This document shows, piece by piece, positions 22,155 to 32,092 of a DNA stretch of 64,000 nt (position 1 is its first letter; each line of letters begins with the position of its first letter). Position numbers and translations under genes: made by a program. The stretch covers positions 186,001 through 250,000 of the forward strand of contig NZ_JBGCCK010000002.1 of the NCBI RefSeq assembly GCF_041262525.1, in the 5' to 3' direction. Origin of the DNA: Streptacidiphilus sp041262525. Its GTDB lineage: Bacteria > Actinomycetota > Actinomycetes > Streptomycetales > Streptomycetaceae. The notes beneath the pieces are model-generated. The model saw only the letters and a program-made list of their open reading frames with translations, made no database searches and was not told the origin of the DNA.

Positions 22155-24224
22155 ATGCGGCAGCCAGCCCCCACCCTCCCGACCATCCGCTCCCCGTTCA
22201 CCGGCTGGGATCGGAGCCACTGGGAAGCACACGCGGACCGACTCCTCGACGGGGTGCTCCCCTACGCGTCGCCGCACTTCGCCGGCTACGCCCTGCCCGG
22301 ACCGCCCTCCTGGTCCGGGCCCGCGTCGGACGCGCTGGAAGGCTTCGCCCGCACGTTCCTGCTTGCCGCCTTCCGCATCGCAGGGGCGCGCGGGCGCGGC
22401 ATGGAGGCCGCCCAGCTGCTCGAGCGCTACGCCACCGGCCTCGCCGCAGGCGCCGATCCACGCCACCCCGAGGCGTGGCCTCGCATCGACAGGGACCGCA
22501 TCCAGCCGATGGTCGAGGCCGCGTCCGTCGCGCTGGCATTGCACGAGACCCGCGACTGGCTCTGGGACGCGCTCTCCTCCACCACCCAGGAGCAGGTCAC
22601 TGCCTGGCTGGGCGGTTTCGTCGGACGTCGGCCGGTCGACAACAACTGGATGCTCTTCCAAACGACGGTCGAGGAGTTCCTCTCCTCGGTCGGGGCGCTG
22701 CACGACGACGCCGAGATCCGGCGCGGACTCGAGGCACTGGAAGACTGGTACCTCGGACACGGCTGGTACAGCGACGGCCCGTACGGCACCACCGGCGGCC
22801 ACATCACCGGCGGCCTGCGCGTCGACCACTACAACGGCTGGGCGCTGCACCTCTACCCGCTGCTGTGGACCCGAGTCGCCGCCGACGGCCCGCGTGCCGC
22901 GCTCGCCGACCAGCTCGGCGCGCGCTACCGCGAGCGGCTTCGGCTCTTCCTCGCCGACTACGTCCACCTCATCGGCGGCGACGGCGCGCCACTGCACCAA
23001 GGGCGGTCGCTCACCTACCGCTTCGCTGCAGCCGCACCTCTGTGGATGGGCGAGCTGTTCGACTGCTCCCCCGGCCCGTCCGGCCTCGCACGGCGCGCGG
23101 CCTCCGGGATGCTGCGGCACTTCGCCAAGCACGGAGCTCCGGACGCCGACGGGATACTGACGCGAGGTTGGCACGCGCCCTGCCCCGGCATCACCCAGGC
23201 GTATTCCGGTCCGGCCTCTCCCTACTGGGCCAGCAAGGGCTTCATCGGGCTGCTGCTCTCCGCCGACCACCCGGCCTGGACCGCGACCGAGCAGCCGCTC
23301 CCCGTCGACACCGGTGACACCGTGCGGCTGCTCGCAGGCGTCAACTGGCTGGTCCAGGGCACGAAGGCGGACGGCATCGTACGCGTCCACAACCACGGCA
23401 GCGACGGCCTCGACCCCCACGCCACCCCGCACAGTGCGCCCAGCGAGCGCCTCAGCGATCCGCACTATGCCAAGCTGGCCTTCACCACGCACACCGGCCC
23501 GGTGCTCTCCGCGCGGCAAGCGGACAACGAACTCGTCCTCACCTCCCCCGACGGCACGCTGACCATCCCGCGCGGACGCATCACTCCGCTCCCCGGCCTC
23601 CAGGTCGGACCGCCTCTGGCGGCCTCGGCCTACGCCGTCGACGCCACGGTGGGCGCCCGCGTCGAGACGGTCACCCTCCTCGACGGCCGTTTCGAGCTGC
23701 GTCTGCACGCCGTCCTCGCACCCGCCGGCTGGCAGATTCGCACCGGCGGCTACGCAGTCGCCGCCGCCACGCCGCCCGTCACCCGCCGTGGTCGACACTG
23801 GACGCTCGTCCGGCACCCGACCGACGGCACCCTCAGCGCACTCGCCCCGCTGCACGGCTTCGAACCCGAGGCCGTCACCGTGACCCCCGCCGAGCACGCC
23901 AACGCCTTCGGCCCGTATGCGGCCTTCCCGGTCGCCGCCGCCGTCCAGCCCTCGACCGGCCTGTGCGTCTACGCGACCTGCACCACGCTCACCGGCACGC
24001 CCCTCGACCCCGACGAACCCTCGCCCTTCTCCCTCCGGGTCACTCCGGACGCCGTGGTCGTCACCCACCCCCACCGCGCCGACGAACTCCGCCTGCGCCT
24101 GTGCGTCGCCCTGGCGTCGGCCGTGCCCGATGTCCACAGCCCGCTCCTCACGCTGCCCGCAGGCGCGCGCACCGCCACCCAGGGGACGCCGGTACCCGGA
24201 AGCGGCTCGGACAAGATATCTTGA
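22155..24224 (+). CDS. DUF2264 domain-containing protein
   Basis: 689 aa, cytosolic (no signal peptide). The N-terminal two-thirds match the DUF2264 pattern, an alpha/alpha-barrel-like fold seen in carbohydrate-related loci: GWDRSHWEAHADRLLDGVLP, then DNNWMLFQTTVEEFLSSVGA, YSDGPYGTTGGHITGGLRVD and LIGGDGAPLHQGRSLTYRFA. The C-terminal third (from about residue 390) is beta-rich. Such proteins are thought to act on polysaccharide fragments, but no reaction is firmly established to my knowledge. The LacI-type operator 20 nt upstream supports a sugar-related role. Separate transcript from the preceding glycosyltransferase is likely. Confidence 0.85.
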   Translation: MRQPAPTLPTIRSPFTGWDRSHWEAHADRLLDGVLPYASPHFAGYALPGPPSWSGPASDALEGFARTFLLAAFRIAGARGRGMEAAQLLERYATGLAAGADPRHPEAWPRIDRDRIQPMVEAASVALALHETRDWLWDALSSTTQEQVTAWLGGFVGRRPVDNNWMLFQTTVEEFLSSVGALHDDAEIRRGLEALEDWYLGHGWYSDGPYGTTGGHITGGLRVDHYNGWALHLYPLLWTRVAADGPRAALADQLGARYRERLRLFLADYVHLIGGDGAPLHQGRSLTYRFAAAAPLWMGELFDCSPGPSGLARRAASGMLRHFAKHGAPDADGILTRGWHAPCPGITQAYSGPASPYWASKGFIGLLLSADHPAWTATEQPLPVDTGDTVRLLAGVNWLVQGTKADGIVRVHNHGSDGLDPHATPHSAPSERLSDPHYAKLAFTTHTGPVLSARQADNELVLTSPDGTLTIPRGRITPLPGLQVGPPLAASAYAVDATVGARVETVTLLDGRFELRLHAVLAPAGWQIRTGGYAVAAATPPVTRRGRHWTLVRHPTDGTLSALAPLHGFEPEAVTVTPAEHANAFGPYAAFPVAAAVQPSTGLCVYATCTTLTGTPLDPDEPSPFSLRVTPDAVVVTHPHRADELRLRLCVALASAVPDVHSPLLTLPAGARTATQGTPVPGSGSDKIS

Positions 24225-24232
24225 TGTCGAGA
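24213..24232. promoter_or_regulatory. Overlapping palindromes upstream of icd
   Basis: AAGATATCTT (24213-24222) is a perfect 10-bp palindrome; overlapping it, TCTTGATGTCGAGA (24219-24232) is an imperfect 14-bp dyad of the form TCTYGAYRTCRAGA. The pair lies 28-47 bp before the icd GTG start and is AT-rich against a GC-rich background, so it is a good candidate operator/promoter element. The binding protein is unknown. Confidence 0.5.
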
Positions 24233-24259
24233 CGTTGTAGACGTGAAGCGGGAGTACCG

Positions 24260-26479
<2,220 letters not shown>

Positions 26480-26507
26480 CGCAGCATCAACCGGGCCTGA
26501 GCCCGAA

Positions 26508-26542
26508 CAGTGGGCCCGCGGCGAGCAGCCGCGGGCCCACTG
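26508..26542 (+). terminator. Intrinsic terminator of icd
   Basis: Perfect 15-bp stem CAGTGGGCCCGCGGC (26508-26522) / GCCGCGGGCCCACTG (26528-26542) with a GAGCA loop, followed by CGTTTCTC. It lies 28 nt after the icd stop. Confidence 0.93.
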
Positions 26543-26588
26543 CGTTTCTCCGACACGTGGGCGCCGACGCTCCGGCACACCTTGCACT

Positions 26589-26632
26589 TATGACCCTCGT
26601 CATAATAATGGGAGCTATGACAGCCGTCATAG
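26589..26632. promoter_or_regulatory. Twin TetR-type operators TATGAC-N4-GTCATA and promoter of the GNAT-TetR operon
   Basis: Two identical-arm palindromes: TATGACCCTCGTCATA (26589-26604) and TATGACAGCCGTCATA (26616-26631), centres 27 bp apart. A promoter TTGCAC (26582) with an AT-rich TAATAAT (26603-26609) would start transcription about 26616-26617, i.e. at the ATG itself. Operator 1 would sit between -35 and -10, operator 2 across the start codon. The TetR gene downstream is the obvious regulator. Confidence 0.8.
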
Positions 26633-27123
26633 AAATCGACGCCGTTCAGATCGACGCCGTGCGGACCGGCGATCGCTCGGCCATCCAGGGACTCTTCGCC
26701 GACTGCTCGACCGAGACCGTGCGGCTCCGCTTCTTCGCGCAGTTGCGCGCCTTCCCCGCCGCCTATCTCGACAGCCTGCTCGCGGGCCCGCCGGAACAGC
26801 ACGACGCCGTGATCGCGCGCGAACGGCTCACCGGACGGGTCCTCGGTCTCGGCACCCTCGCCCGCGTCGACGCCGAAACCGCCGAGCTCGGCCTGCTGGT
26901 CGCGGATGCCTGGCAGCGCCAGGGTCTGGGCCGGGCCATGACCGAGTCGCTGCTGACCCGCGCCCGCGGGCGCGGCATCAGCCGTCTCTCCGTCGACGTC
27001 GCCCACGGCCGGTCGGCCCTGCTCGGCGCGCTGGCCCGCCGGCTGCCCGACGCCGTGCGCCGCAGCACCCGCGAGGGCGTGACCGGCATCTATAGGCTGG
27101 ACCGACCCGCACGTCGCCCGTGA
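26617..27123 (+). CDS. GNAT-family N-acetyltransferase
   Basis: 168 aa. The start at ATG 26617 lies inside the second operator palindrome; the transcript is probably leaderless. GNAT features: TVRLRFFAQLRAFPAAYLDS near the N-terminus, GLGTLARVDAETAELGLLVA (strand 4), the acetyl-CoA loop WQRQGLGRAMTESL, and RGRGISRLSVDVAHGRSALL. This resembles the acetyltransferase domains of the protein-lysine acetyltransferase-like group; the substrate is unknown. It is co-transcribed with the TetR regulator 25 nt downstream, which suggests induction by a ligand the enzyme may modify (inference). Confidence 0.88.
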   Translation: MTAVIEIDAVQIDAVRTGDRSAIQGLFADCSTETVRLRFFAQLRAFPAAYLDSLLAGPPEQHDAVIARERLTGRVLGLGTLARVDAETAELGLLVADAWQRQGLGRAMTESLLTRARGRGISRLSVDVAHGRSALLGALARRLPDAVRRSTREGVTGIYRLDRPARRP

Positions 27124-27148
27124 GGCCCGCCCCCTGGAGGTCGTCGAG

Positions 27149-27763
27149 ATGCCAGCGTCCGAGCACGGACCGCGCGAGCGCCTGGTCGTCAGCGCGGCCC
27201 AGCTGATCCGTCGCGACGGGGTGGGCGCGACCGGCATGCGCGACGTCGCCGAGCACGCGAACGCTCCGCGCGGTTCACTGCAGCACTACTTCCCGGGCGG
27301 CAAGGAGCAACTCGTCAACGAGGCGGTCGGCTGGGCAGGCCGCTACGCCGCCCGGCGGGTGACCCGACATCTCGACGCTCTCGACGCTCTCGGCGGGCAG
27401 GAGCGCAGGCCGAGCGGGCTCCTCGCGGCGATGGTCCGGCAGTGGACCGTGGAGCTGACGGCCACCGACTACACCTTCGGCTGCACGATTGCCGCGGTGA
27501 CGATCGACTGCGCCGAGTCGTCGGCGCCCGCGCGGGTGGCAGCCGCCACGGCCTTCGCCGGCTGGCAGGCGCCACTCACCGCCGCGCTCGGCGAGCTCTG
27601 CATCCCTGCGGCGCGGGCATCGTCACTGGCCACGCTCGTGATCAGCTCCCTGGAGGGCGCGCTGCTCATCGCTCGCGCCGAGCAGAGCGTCCGTGCGTTC
27701 GAGGCGATGAACGCCGAGCTCGGGCCGCTGCTGGACGCGGCGGTCGCACCGCAGTCGCGGTAG
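27149..27763 (+). CDS. TetR/AcrR-family regulator (LmrA/YxaF-like)
   Basis: 204 aa. The N-terminal HTH is RLVVSAAQLIRRDGVGATGM then RDVAEHANAPRGSLQHYFPG (residues about 10-55), where SLQHYFPGGKEQL is typical of the LmrA/YxaF subgroup. The C-terminal ligand domain contains DYTFGCTIAAVTIDCAESSA, with two Cys, and SLATLVISSLEGALLIARAE. It follows the GNAT gene in the same operon and is expected to repress it through the two TATGAC-N4-GTCATA sites. It could also act on other genes. Confidence 0.93.
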   Translation: MPASEHGPRERLVVSAAQLIRRDGVGATGMRDVAEHANAPRGSLQHYFPGGKEQLVNEAVGWAGRYAARRVTRHLDALDALGGQERRPSGLLAAMVRQWTVELTATDYTFGCTIAAVTIDCAESSAPARVAAATAFAGWQAPLTAALGELCIPAARASSLATLVISSLEGALLIARAEQSVRAFEAMNAELGPLLDAAVAPQSR

Positions 27764-27785
27764 TGCCGCAGGCCACTCGACCGAT

Positions 27786-27828
27786 GGCACTCAGTGCCTT
27801 GGCAGATGGCACTCAGTACCCTTATGGT
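27786..27828 (+). promoter_or_regulatory. etfBA promoter with two repeated palindromic operators
   Basis: GGCACTCAGTGCC (27786-27798, perfect 13-bp palindrome) and GGCACTCAGTACC (27808-27820, one mismatch) lie on the same face of the helix, 22 bp apart. A promoter TTGGCA (27799-27804) - 18 bp - TATGGT (27823-27828) is interleaved with them. Repression by a dimeric regulator binding both sites is likely; which protein is unknown. Confidence 0.65.
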
Positions 27829-27883
27829 GCGAGTAGCCAGCCCCGCTGTGGGAGTGAGTGGTGACCAGTACAGGAGACAGGTC

Positions 27884-28669
27884 GTGAGCTTGAGGATCGT
27901 TGTCTGTGTGAAGTACGTGCCCGACGCGACGGGGGATCGTCGGTTTGCGGAGGATTTCACGACCGACCGTGACGGGGTCGACGGCCTGTTGTCGGAGCTG
28001 GATGAGTACGGGGTGGAGCAGGCGTTGCGGATCGCGGAGGCGTCGGGGGACGCCGAGGTGACCGTGCTGACGGTGGGTGGCGACGACGCGAAGGACGCGT
28101 TGCGTAAGGCGTTGTCGATGGGTGCGGACAAGGCCGTGCACGTGAACGACGACGACATTCACGGGTCGGATGCGATCGCTACTTCTGCGGTGCTGGCGGC
28201 TGCGGTGGGCAGGGCCGGGTTCGACCTGGTGGTGTGTGGGATGGCGTCGACGGACGGGACGATGGGTGTGGTGCCGGCGCTGCTGGCGGAGCGCTTGGGC
28301 GTGCCCGGGGTGACGCTGGTCTCCGAGGTCGCGGTGAACGGTGGCACGGTGACGGGTCGCCGTGATGGTGACTCGGCGACGGAGGTGCTGGAGGCGTCCC
28401 TTCCCGCGGTGGTCAGTGTGACGGACCAGTCGGGTGAGGCGCGGTACCCGTCCTTCAAGGGGATCATGGCGGCGAAGAAGAAGCCGGTGCAGTCCTGGGA
28501 TCTGGACGACCTGGGGTTGGACGCCGAGCGGGTGGGGTTGGCGGGGGCGTGGACCGTGGTGGACGCGGCCGTGGCGCGTCCGGCCCGTACGGCGGGGACG
28601 GTCGTGAAGGACGAGGGCGAGGGCGGCAGGCAGCTGGCCGAGTTCCTGGCCGCGCAGAAGTTCATCTAG
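27884..28669 (+). CDS. etfB: Electron transfer flavoprotein beta subunit
   Basis: 261 aa, standard length. Seen: MSLRIVVCVKYVPDATGDRR (encoded with GTG), GVEQALRIAEASGDAEVTVL, AVGRAGFDLVVCGMASTDGT, and the family signature region VSVTDQSGEARYPSFKGIMA followed by AKKKPVQSW. EtfAB is the FAD/AMP heterodimer that carries electrons from acyl-CoA dehydrogenases to the respiratory quinone pool. GTG 27884 is set by AGGAGA 7 nt upstream. The etfA gene follows after 38 nt. Lower GC at third positions in the first half than in neighbours is noticeable (many GTG/TTG/GGT codons). Confidence 0.97.
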   Translation: MSLRIVVCVKYVPDATGDRRFAEDFTTDRDGVDGLLSELDEYGVEQALRIAEASGDAEVTVLTVGGDDAKDALRKALSMGADKAVHVNDDDIHGSDAIATSAVLAAAVGRAGFDLVVCGMASTDGTMGVVPALLAERLGVPGVTLVSEVAVNGGTVTGRRDGDSATEVLEASLPAVVSVTDQSGEARYPSFKGIMAAKKKPVQSWDLDDLGLDAERVGLAGAWTVVDAAVARPARTAGTVVKDEGEGGRQLAEFLAAQKFI

Positions 28670-28707
28670 CCCACCGGACCGTTTTCCCTTCTTCTGGAGT
28701 TTTGATC

Positions 28708-29676
28708 ATGGCTGAGATTCTGGTCCTGGTGGACCATGTGGACGGTGTCGTGCGTAAGCCCGCGCTGGAGCTGCTGACGCTGGCGCGTCGCATCGGCACG
28801 CCGGTCGCGGTGGTGCTGGGCGCGGGCGATGCGGCTGCCGCTGTCGCGGCGAAGGCGGGCGAGTTCGGCGCCGAGCGCGTCGTGACCGCGGAGGCGTCCG
28901 AGTTCGCGGACTATCTGGTGGTGCCGAAGGTCGACGCGCTGGCGCAGATCGCGGCGAGTGTGAACCCGGCGGCGGTGCTGGTGACGTCCTCGGGTGAGGG
29001 CAAGGAGATCGCGGCGCGGCTGGCGCTGCGCCTGGGTTCGGGTGTGATCACCGACGCCGTCGACCTCACCGCGGGCGAGCAGGGTCCGGTGGCGACGCAG
29101 TCGGCGTTCGCGGCGTCGTTCACCGTCACCTCCCGTGTGTCGCAGGGCATCGCGGTGATCACGGTCAAGCCGAACGCGGCCGCCCCGGAGCAGGCCCCGG
29201 CCGCCGGCACCATCGAGACCGTCACCGTCGCCTTCTCCCCGGCGGCGACGGGCACGAAGGTCACCTCCCGCACCGCGCGGGTCTCGACCGGGCGTCCGGA
29301 GCTGACCGAGGCCGCGATCGTGGTCTCCGGCGGGCGTGGCGTGGGCGCGGCGGAGGGCTTCTCCGTCGTGGAGGCACTGGCCGACTCCCTGGGTGCGGCC
29401 GTGGGCGCGTCCCGCGCCGCGGTGGACGCGGGCTGGTATCCGCATTCCAACCAGGTCGGGCAGACCGGCAAGCAGGTCTCGCCGCAGCTGTACATCGCGA
29501 ACGGCATCTCGGGTGCGATCCAGCACCGGGCGGGCATGCAGACGTCCAAGACGATCGTCGCGGTGAACAAGGACCCGGAGGCGCCGATCTTCGAACTCGC
29601 CGACTTCGGCGTCGTCGGCGACCTGTTCACGGTCCTGCCCCAGCTCACCGAGGAGATCAAGACCCGCAAGGGCTGA
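28708..29676 (+). CDS. etfA: Electron transfer flavoprotein alpha subunit
   Basis: 322 aa, standard length. Seen: MAEILVLVDHVDGVVRKPAL, LGSGVITDAVDLTAGEQGPV, the FAD-binding segment SGGRGVGAAEGFSVVEALAD, SRAAVDAGWYPHSNQVGQTG, KQVSPQLYIANGISGAIQHR and KTIVAVNKDPEAPIFELADF. Partner of EtfB and in the same operon; electrons from fatty acid and amino acid oxidation pass through this complex. A terminator hairpin is present 30 nt after the stop. Confidence 0.97.
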   Translation: MAEILVLVDHVDGVVRKPALELLTLARRIGTPVAVVLGAGDAAAAVAAKAGEFGAERVVTAEASEFADYLVVPKVDALAQIAASVNPAAVLVTSSGEGKEIAARLALRLGSGVITDAVDLTAGEQGPVATQSAFAASFTVTSRVSQGIAVITVKPNAAAPEQAPAAGTIETVTVAFSPAATGTKVTSRTARVSTGRPELTEAAIVVSGGRGVGAAEGFSVVEALADSLGAAVGASRAAVDAGWYPHSNQVGQTGKQVSPQLYIANGISGAIQHRAGMQTSKTIVAVNKDPEAPIFELADFGVVGDLFTVLPQLTEEIKTRKG

Positions 29677-29706
29677 CCCACCCCGGACACACCCCCGGAA
29701 CCACCC

Positions 29707-29746
29707 GACGGACCCCGCGCAGCCACCCCGCCGCGCAGGGTCCGTC
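29707..29746 (+). terminator. Terminator of etfBA
   Basis: Stem GACGGACCCCGCGC (29707-29720) / GCGCAGGGTCCGTC (29733-29746), 13 of 14 paired, 12-nt loop, followed by GTTGTG. It begins 31 nt after the etfA stop. Confidence 0.8.
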
Positions 29747-29817
29747 GTTGTGCGCGAACGTCAGGCCACAGAAACGCAGTCGCACGTCAGACGGAGTGAC
29801 GGTTAGGCTGACGCGCG

Positions 29818-29892
29818 CTGTCCGGGCGGACGCCGAAGCGGTCGGGCCGACTCGGCAAGGGGAAACGCCGGTTCGAATCCGGCCGGGACCAG
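29818..29892 (+). other. tRNA-like remnant or aberrant tRNA gene
   Basis: The 3' half contains a perfect tRNA T arm, GCCGG-TTCGAAT-CCGGC (29867-29883), followed by CGGGACCA. Upstream, CTGTCCGG can pair with CCGGGACCAG only with bulges, and a GAC/GTC D-stem-like pair exists (29829-29843), but no normal 5-bp anticodon stem is visible. It lies in the 240-nt gap between etfA and fadH and is flanked by GACGCGCG repeats. Either a decayed tRNA (for example an old integration site) or a non-canonical tRNA. Confidence 0.35.
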
Positions 29893-29916
29893 GACGCGCG
29901 AATGGGGCATAGCCGC

Positions 29917-31950
29917 CTACAGCGTCGCCGCCAGGCGGGTGCCCTGGTCGATGGCGCGCCTGGCGTCGAGCTCGGCGGCCACGTCCGCGCCGCCGATGAT
30001 GTGGGGCTTCAGCCCTCGGTCCAGCAGCGCCTGCTGGAGTTCGCGGCGCGGGTCCTGGCCGGTGCAGAGGACGACGGTGTCGACCGGCAGGACGCGCTCC
30101 TCGCCGTCGACGGTGAGGTGCAGGCCGGCGTCGTCGATGCGCCGGTACGAGGCGCCGGAAACCGAGGTGACGCCGCGGTGCTTGAGCTCGGCGCGGTGGA
30201 TCCAGCCGGTGGTCTTGCCGAGGCCCTCGCCGACCTTGCTGGTCTTGCGTTGGAGCAGGTGCACCTGGCGCGGGGAGCGGTGTCGGACGGGCGCGGTGAG
30301 GCCGCCGGGGGTGCGGTGCTCGGTGTCGACGCCCCACTGCTCGAAGAAGACCTCCGGGCGCAGGCTCGCCTGCTCGCCCGGGTCGGTGAGGAACTCGGCG
30401 ACGTCGAAGCCGATACCGCCCGCGCCCAGGATGGCGACGCGCTCGCCGACCTCCGCCTCACCGCGCAGGACGTCCACGTAGCTGACGACGCTGTGGTGGT
30501 CGACGCCGGGGATCTCGGGCGTGCGCGGCGTGACGCCGGTGGCGAGGACGATCTCGTCGTAGCCATTGCCGTCGCCGTCGCCAGCCAGGGTCTCGGCGTC
30601 GACGTAGGTGGAGAGCCGCACCCGCACGCCCAACGCGTCGAGCTGGTACCGGTAGTAGCGCAGGGTCTCGTCGAACTCCTCCTTGCCCGGCACCCGGCGG
30701 GCCAGGTTGAGCTGACCGCCGATGGTGTCGGCGGCGTCGAAGAGGGTGACCTCGTGGCCGCGTTCGGCTGCGGAGACCGCGCAGGCCAGGCCGGCCGGTC
30801 CGGCGCCGACCACGGCGACGTGCTTGCGCAGCCGGGTGGGCGAGAGGACCAGCTCGGTCTCGTGGCAGGCGCGCGGGTTGACCAGGCAGGAGGCGATCTT
30901 GAGGCTGAAGGTGTGGTCGAGGCAGGCCTGGTTGCAGCCGATGCAGGTGTTGACGGCCTGCGGGGTCCCCGCCGCCGCCTTGGCCACGAAGTCCGGGTCG
31001 GCCAGCAGCGGGCGGGCCAGCGAGACCAGGTCGGCGGTGCCGGAGGCGAGCAGCTCCTCCGCGAGCTCCGGGGTGTTGATCCGGTTGCTGGTGACCAGCG
31101 GGACGGAGACCTGGCCCATCAGCTTCTTGGTGACCCAGGTGTAGGCGCCGCGCGGGACGGAGGTGGCGATGGTCGGGATCCGCGCCTCGTGCCAGCCGAT
31201 GCCGGTGTTGATGATGGTCGCGCCCGCCGCCTCGACCGCCTTGCCGAGCTGTACGACCTCGTCGAAGGTCGAGCCGCCGGGGATGAGGTCCAGCATCGAG
31301 AGGCGGTAGATGAGGATGAACTCGGCCCCGACCCGCTCGCGCACCCGCCGGACGATCTCGACGGGGAAGCGCATCCGGTTCTCGTAGGAGCCGCCCCAGC
31401 GGTCGGTGCGGCGGTTGGTGGGGGCGGCGATGAACTCGTTGATCAGATAGCCCTCGGAGCCCATGATCTCGACGCCGTCGTAGCCCGCCTGCTGGGCGAG
31501 CGCCGCGCAGCGGACGAAGTCCTCGACGGTCTGCTCGACCTGCTCGTCCGTCAGCTCGTTCGGCACGAAGGGGCTGATCGGCGCCTGCAGCGGGCTCGGG
31601 GCGACCAGGTCCTGGTGGTAGGCGTAACGACCGAAGTGCAGGATCTGCAGAGCGATCTTGCCGCCCGCCGCGTGCACGGCGTCGGTGATGACGCGGTGCT
31701 GCGCCGCCTCGGCTTCGGTGGTCAGCATCGAGCCGCCCTCGAAGGGGCGCCCGGCCTCGTTCGGGGCGATGCCGCCGGTGACGATCAGGCCGACGCCGCC
31801 GCGGACGCGGGTGGCGTAGAACTCGGCCATCCGCTCGAAGCCGTCCGGGGCCTCCTCCAGGCCCACGTGCAGGGAGCCCATCAGCACCCGGTTGGGCAGC
31901 GTGGTGAAGCCCAGGTCGAGGGGGCGGAGCAGGTGGGGGTAGGCGGTCAT
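29917..31950 (-). CDS. fadH: 2,4-dienoyl-CoA reductase / NADH:flavin oxidoreductase (FadH-like)
   Basis: 677 aa, full length. The N-terminal Old Yellow Enzyme-type TIM barrel binds FMN (residues 1-350: LPNRVLMGSLHVGLEEAPDG; HFGRYAYH; GSEGYLINEF; TNRRTDRWGGSYENRMRFP). A 4Fe-4S cluster site follows, NTCIGCNQACLDHTF and ASCLVNPRAC, then an FAD/NAD domain with VAVVGAGPAGLACAVSAAER and VAILGAGGIGFDVAEFL. The enzyme reduces conjugated double bonds of dienoyl-CoA during unsaturated fatty acid oxidation; related enzymes act on other enones. The neighbouring etfBA and P450 fit a lipid-oxidation context. Start ATG 31950 follows GGAGACGCCCG. Confidence 0.92.
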   Translation of the reverse strand: MTAYPHLLRPLDLGFTTLPNRVLMGSLHVGLEEAPDGFERMAEFYATRVRGGVGLIVTGGIAPNEAGRPFEGGSMLTTEAEAAQHRVITDAVHAAGGKIALQILHFGRYAYHQDLVAPSPLQAPISPFVPNELTDEQVEQTVEDFVRCAALAQQAGYDGVEIMGSEGYLINEFIAAPTNRRTDRWGGSYENRMRFPVEIVRRVRERVGAEFILIYRLSMLDLIPGGSTFDEVVQLGKAVEAAGATIINTGIGWHEARIPTIATSVPRGAYTWVTKKLMGQVSVPLVTSNRINTPELAEELLASGTADLVSLARPLLADPDFVAKAAAGTPQAVNTCIGCNQACLDHTFSLKIASCLVNPRACHETELVLSPTRLRKHVAVVGAGPAGLACAVSAAERGHEVTLFDAADTIGGQLNLARRVPGKEEFDETLRYYRYQLDALGVRVRLSTYVDAETLAGDGDGNGYDEIVLATGVTPRTPEIPGVDHHSVVSYVDVLRGEAEVGERVAILGAGGIGFDVAEFLTDPGEQASLRPEVFFEQWGVDTEHRTPGGLTAPVRHRSPRQVHLLQRKTSKVGEGLGKTTGWIHRAELKHRGVTSVSGASYRRIDDAGLHLTVDGEERVLPVDTVVLCTGQDPRRELQQALLDRGLKPHIIGGADVAAELDARRAIDQGTRLAATL

Positions 31951-32092
31951 CGGGCGTCTCCTCGCAGCCGGCGCGTCCGGTGTCGGCCTCCACGGTAGGG
32001 CCGGGGCGGAACGTTATGCAACAAGGTGCAAAAGAGATGCGGCGCACAGTCCCGCCCCGACCGCCCCGGCCGGCCCAGCTCAGTCCGTCAAC

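Noticed and set aside
32017..32030. TGCAACAAGGTGCA repeat between fadH and the P450 gene
   Set aside because: Could be a regulator site, but TGCA is self-complementary and short; too weak to list as an operator.
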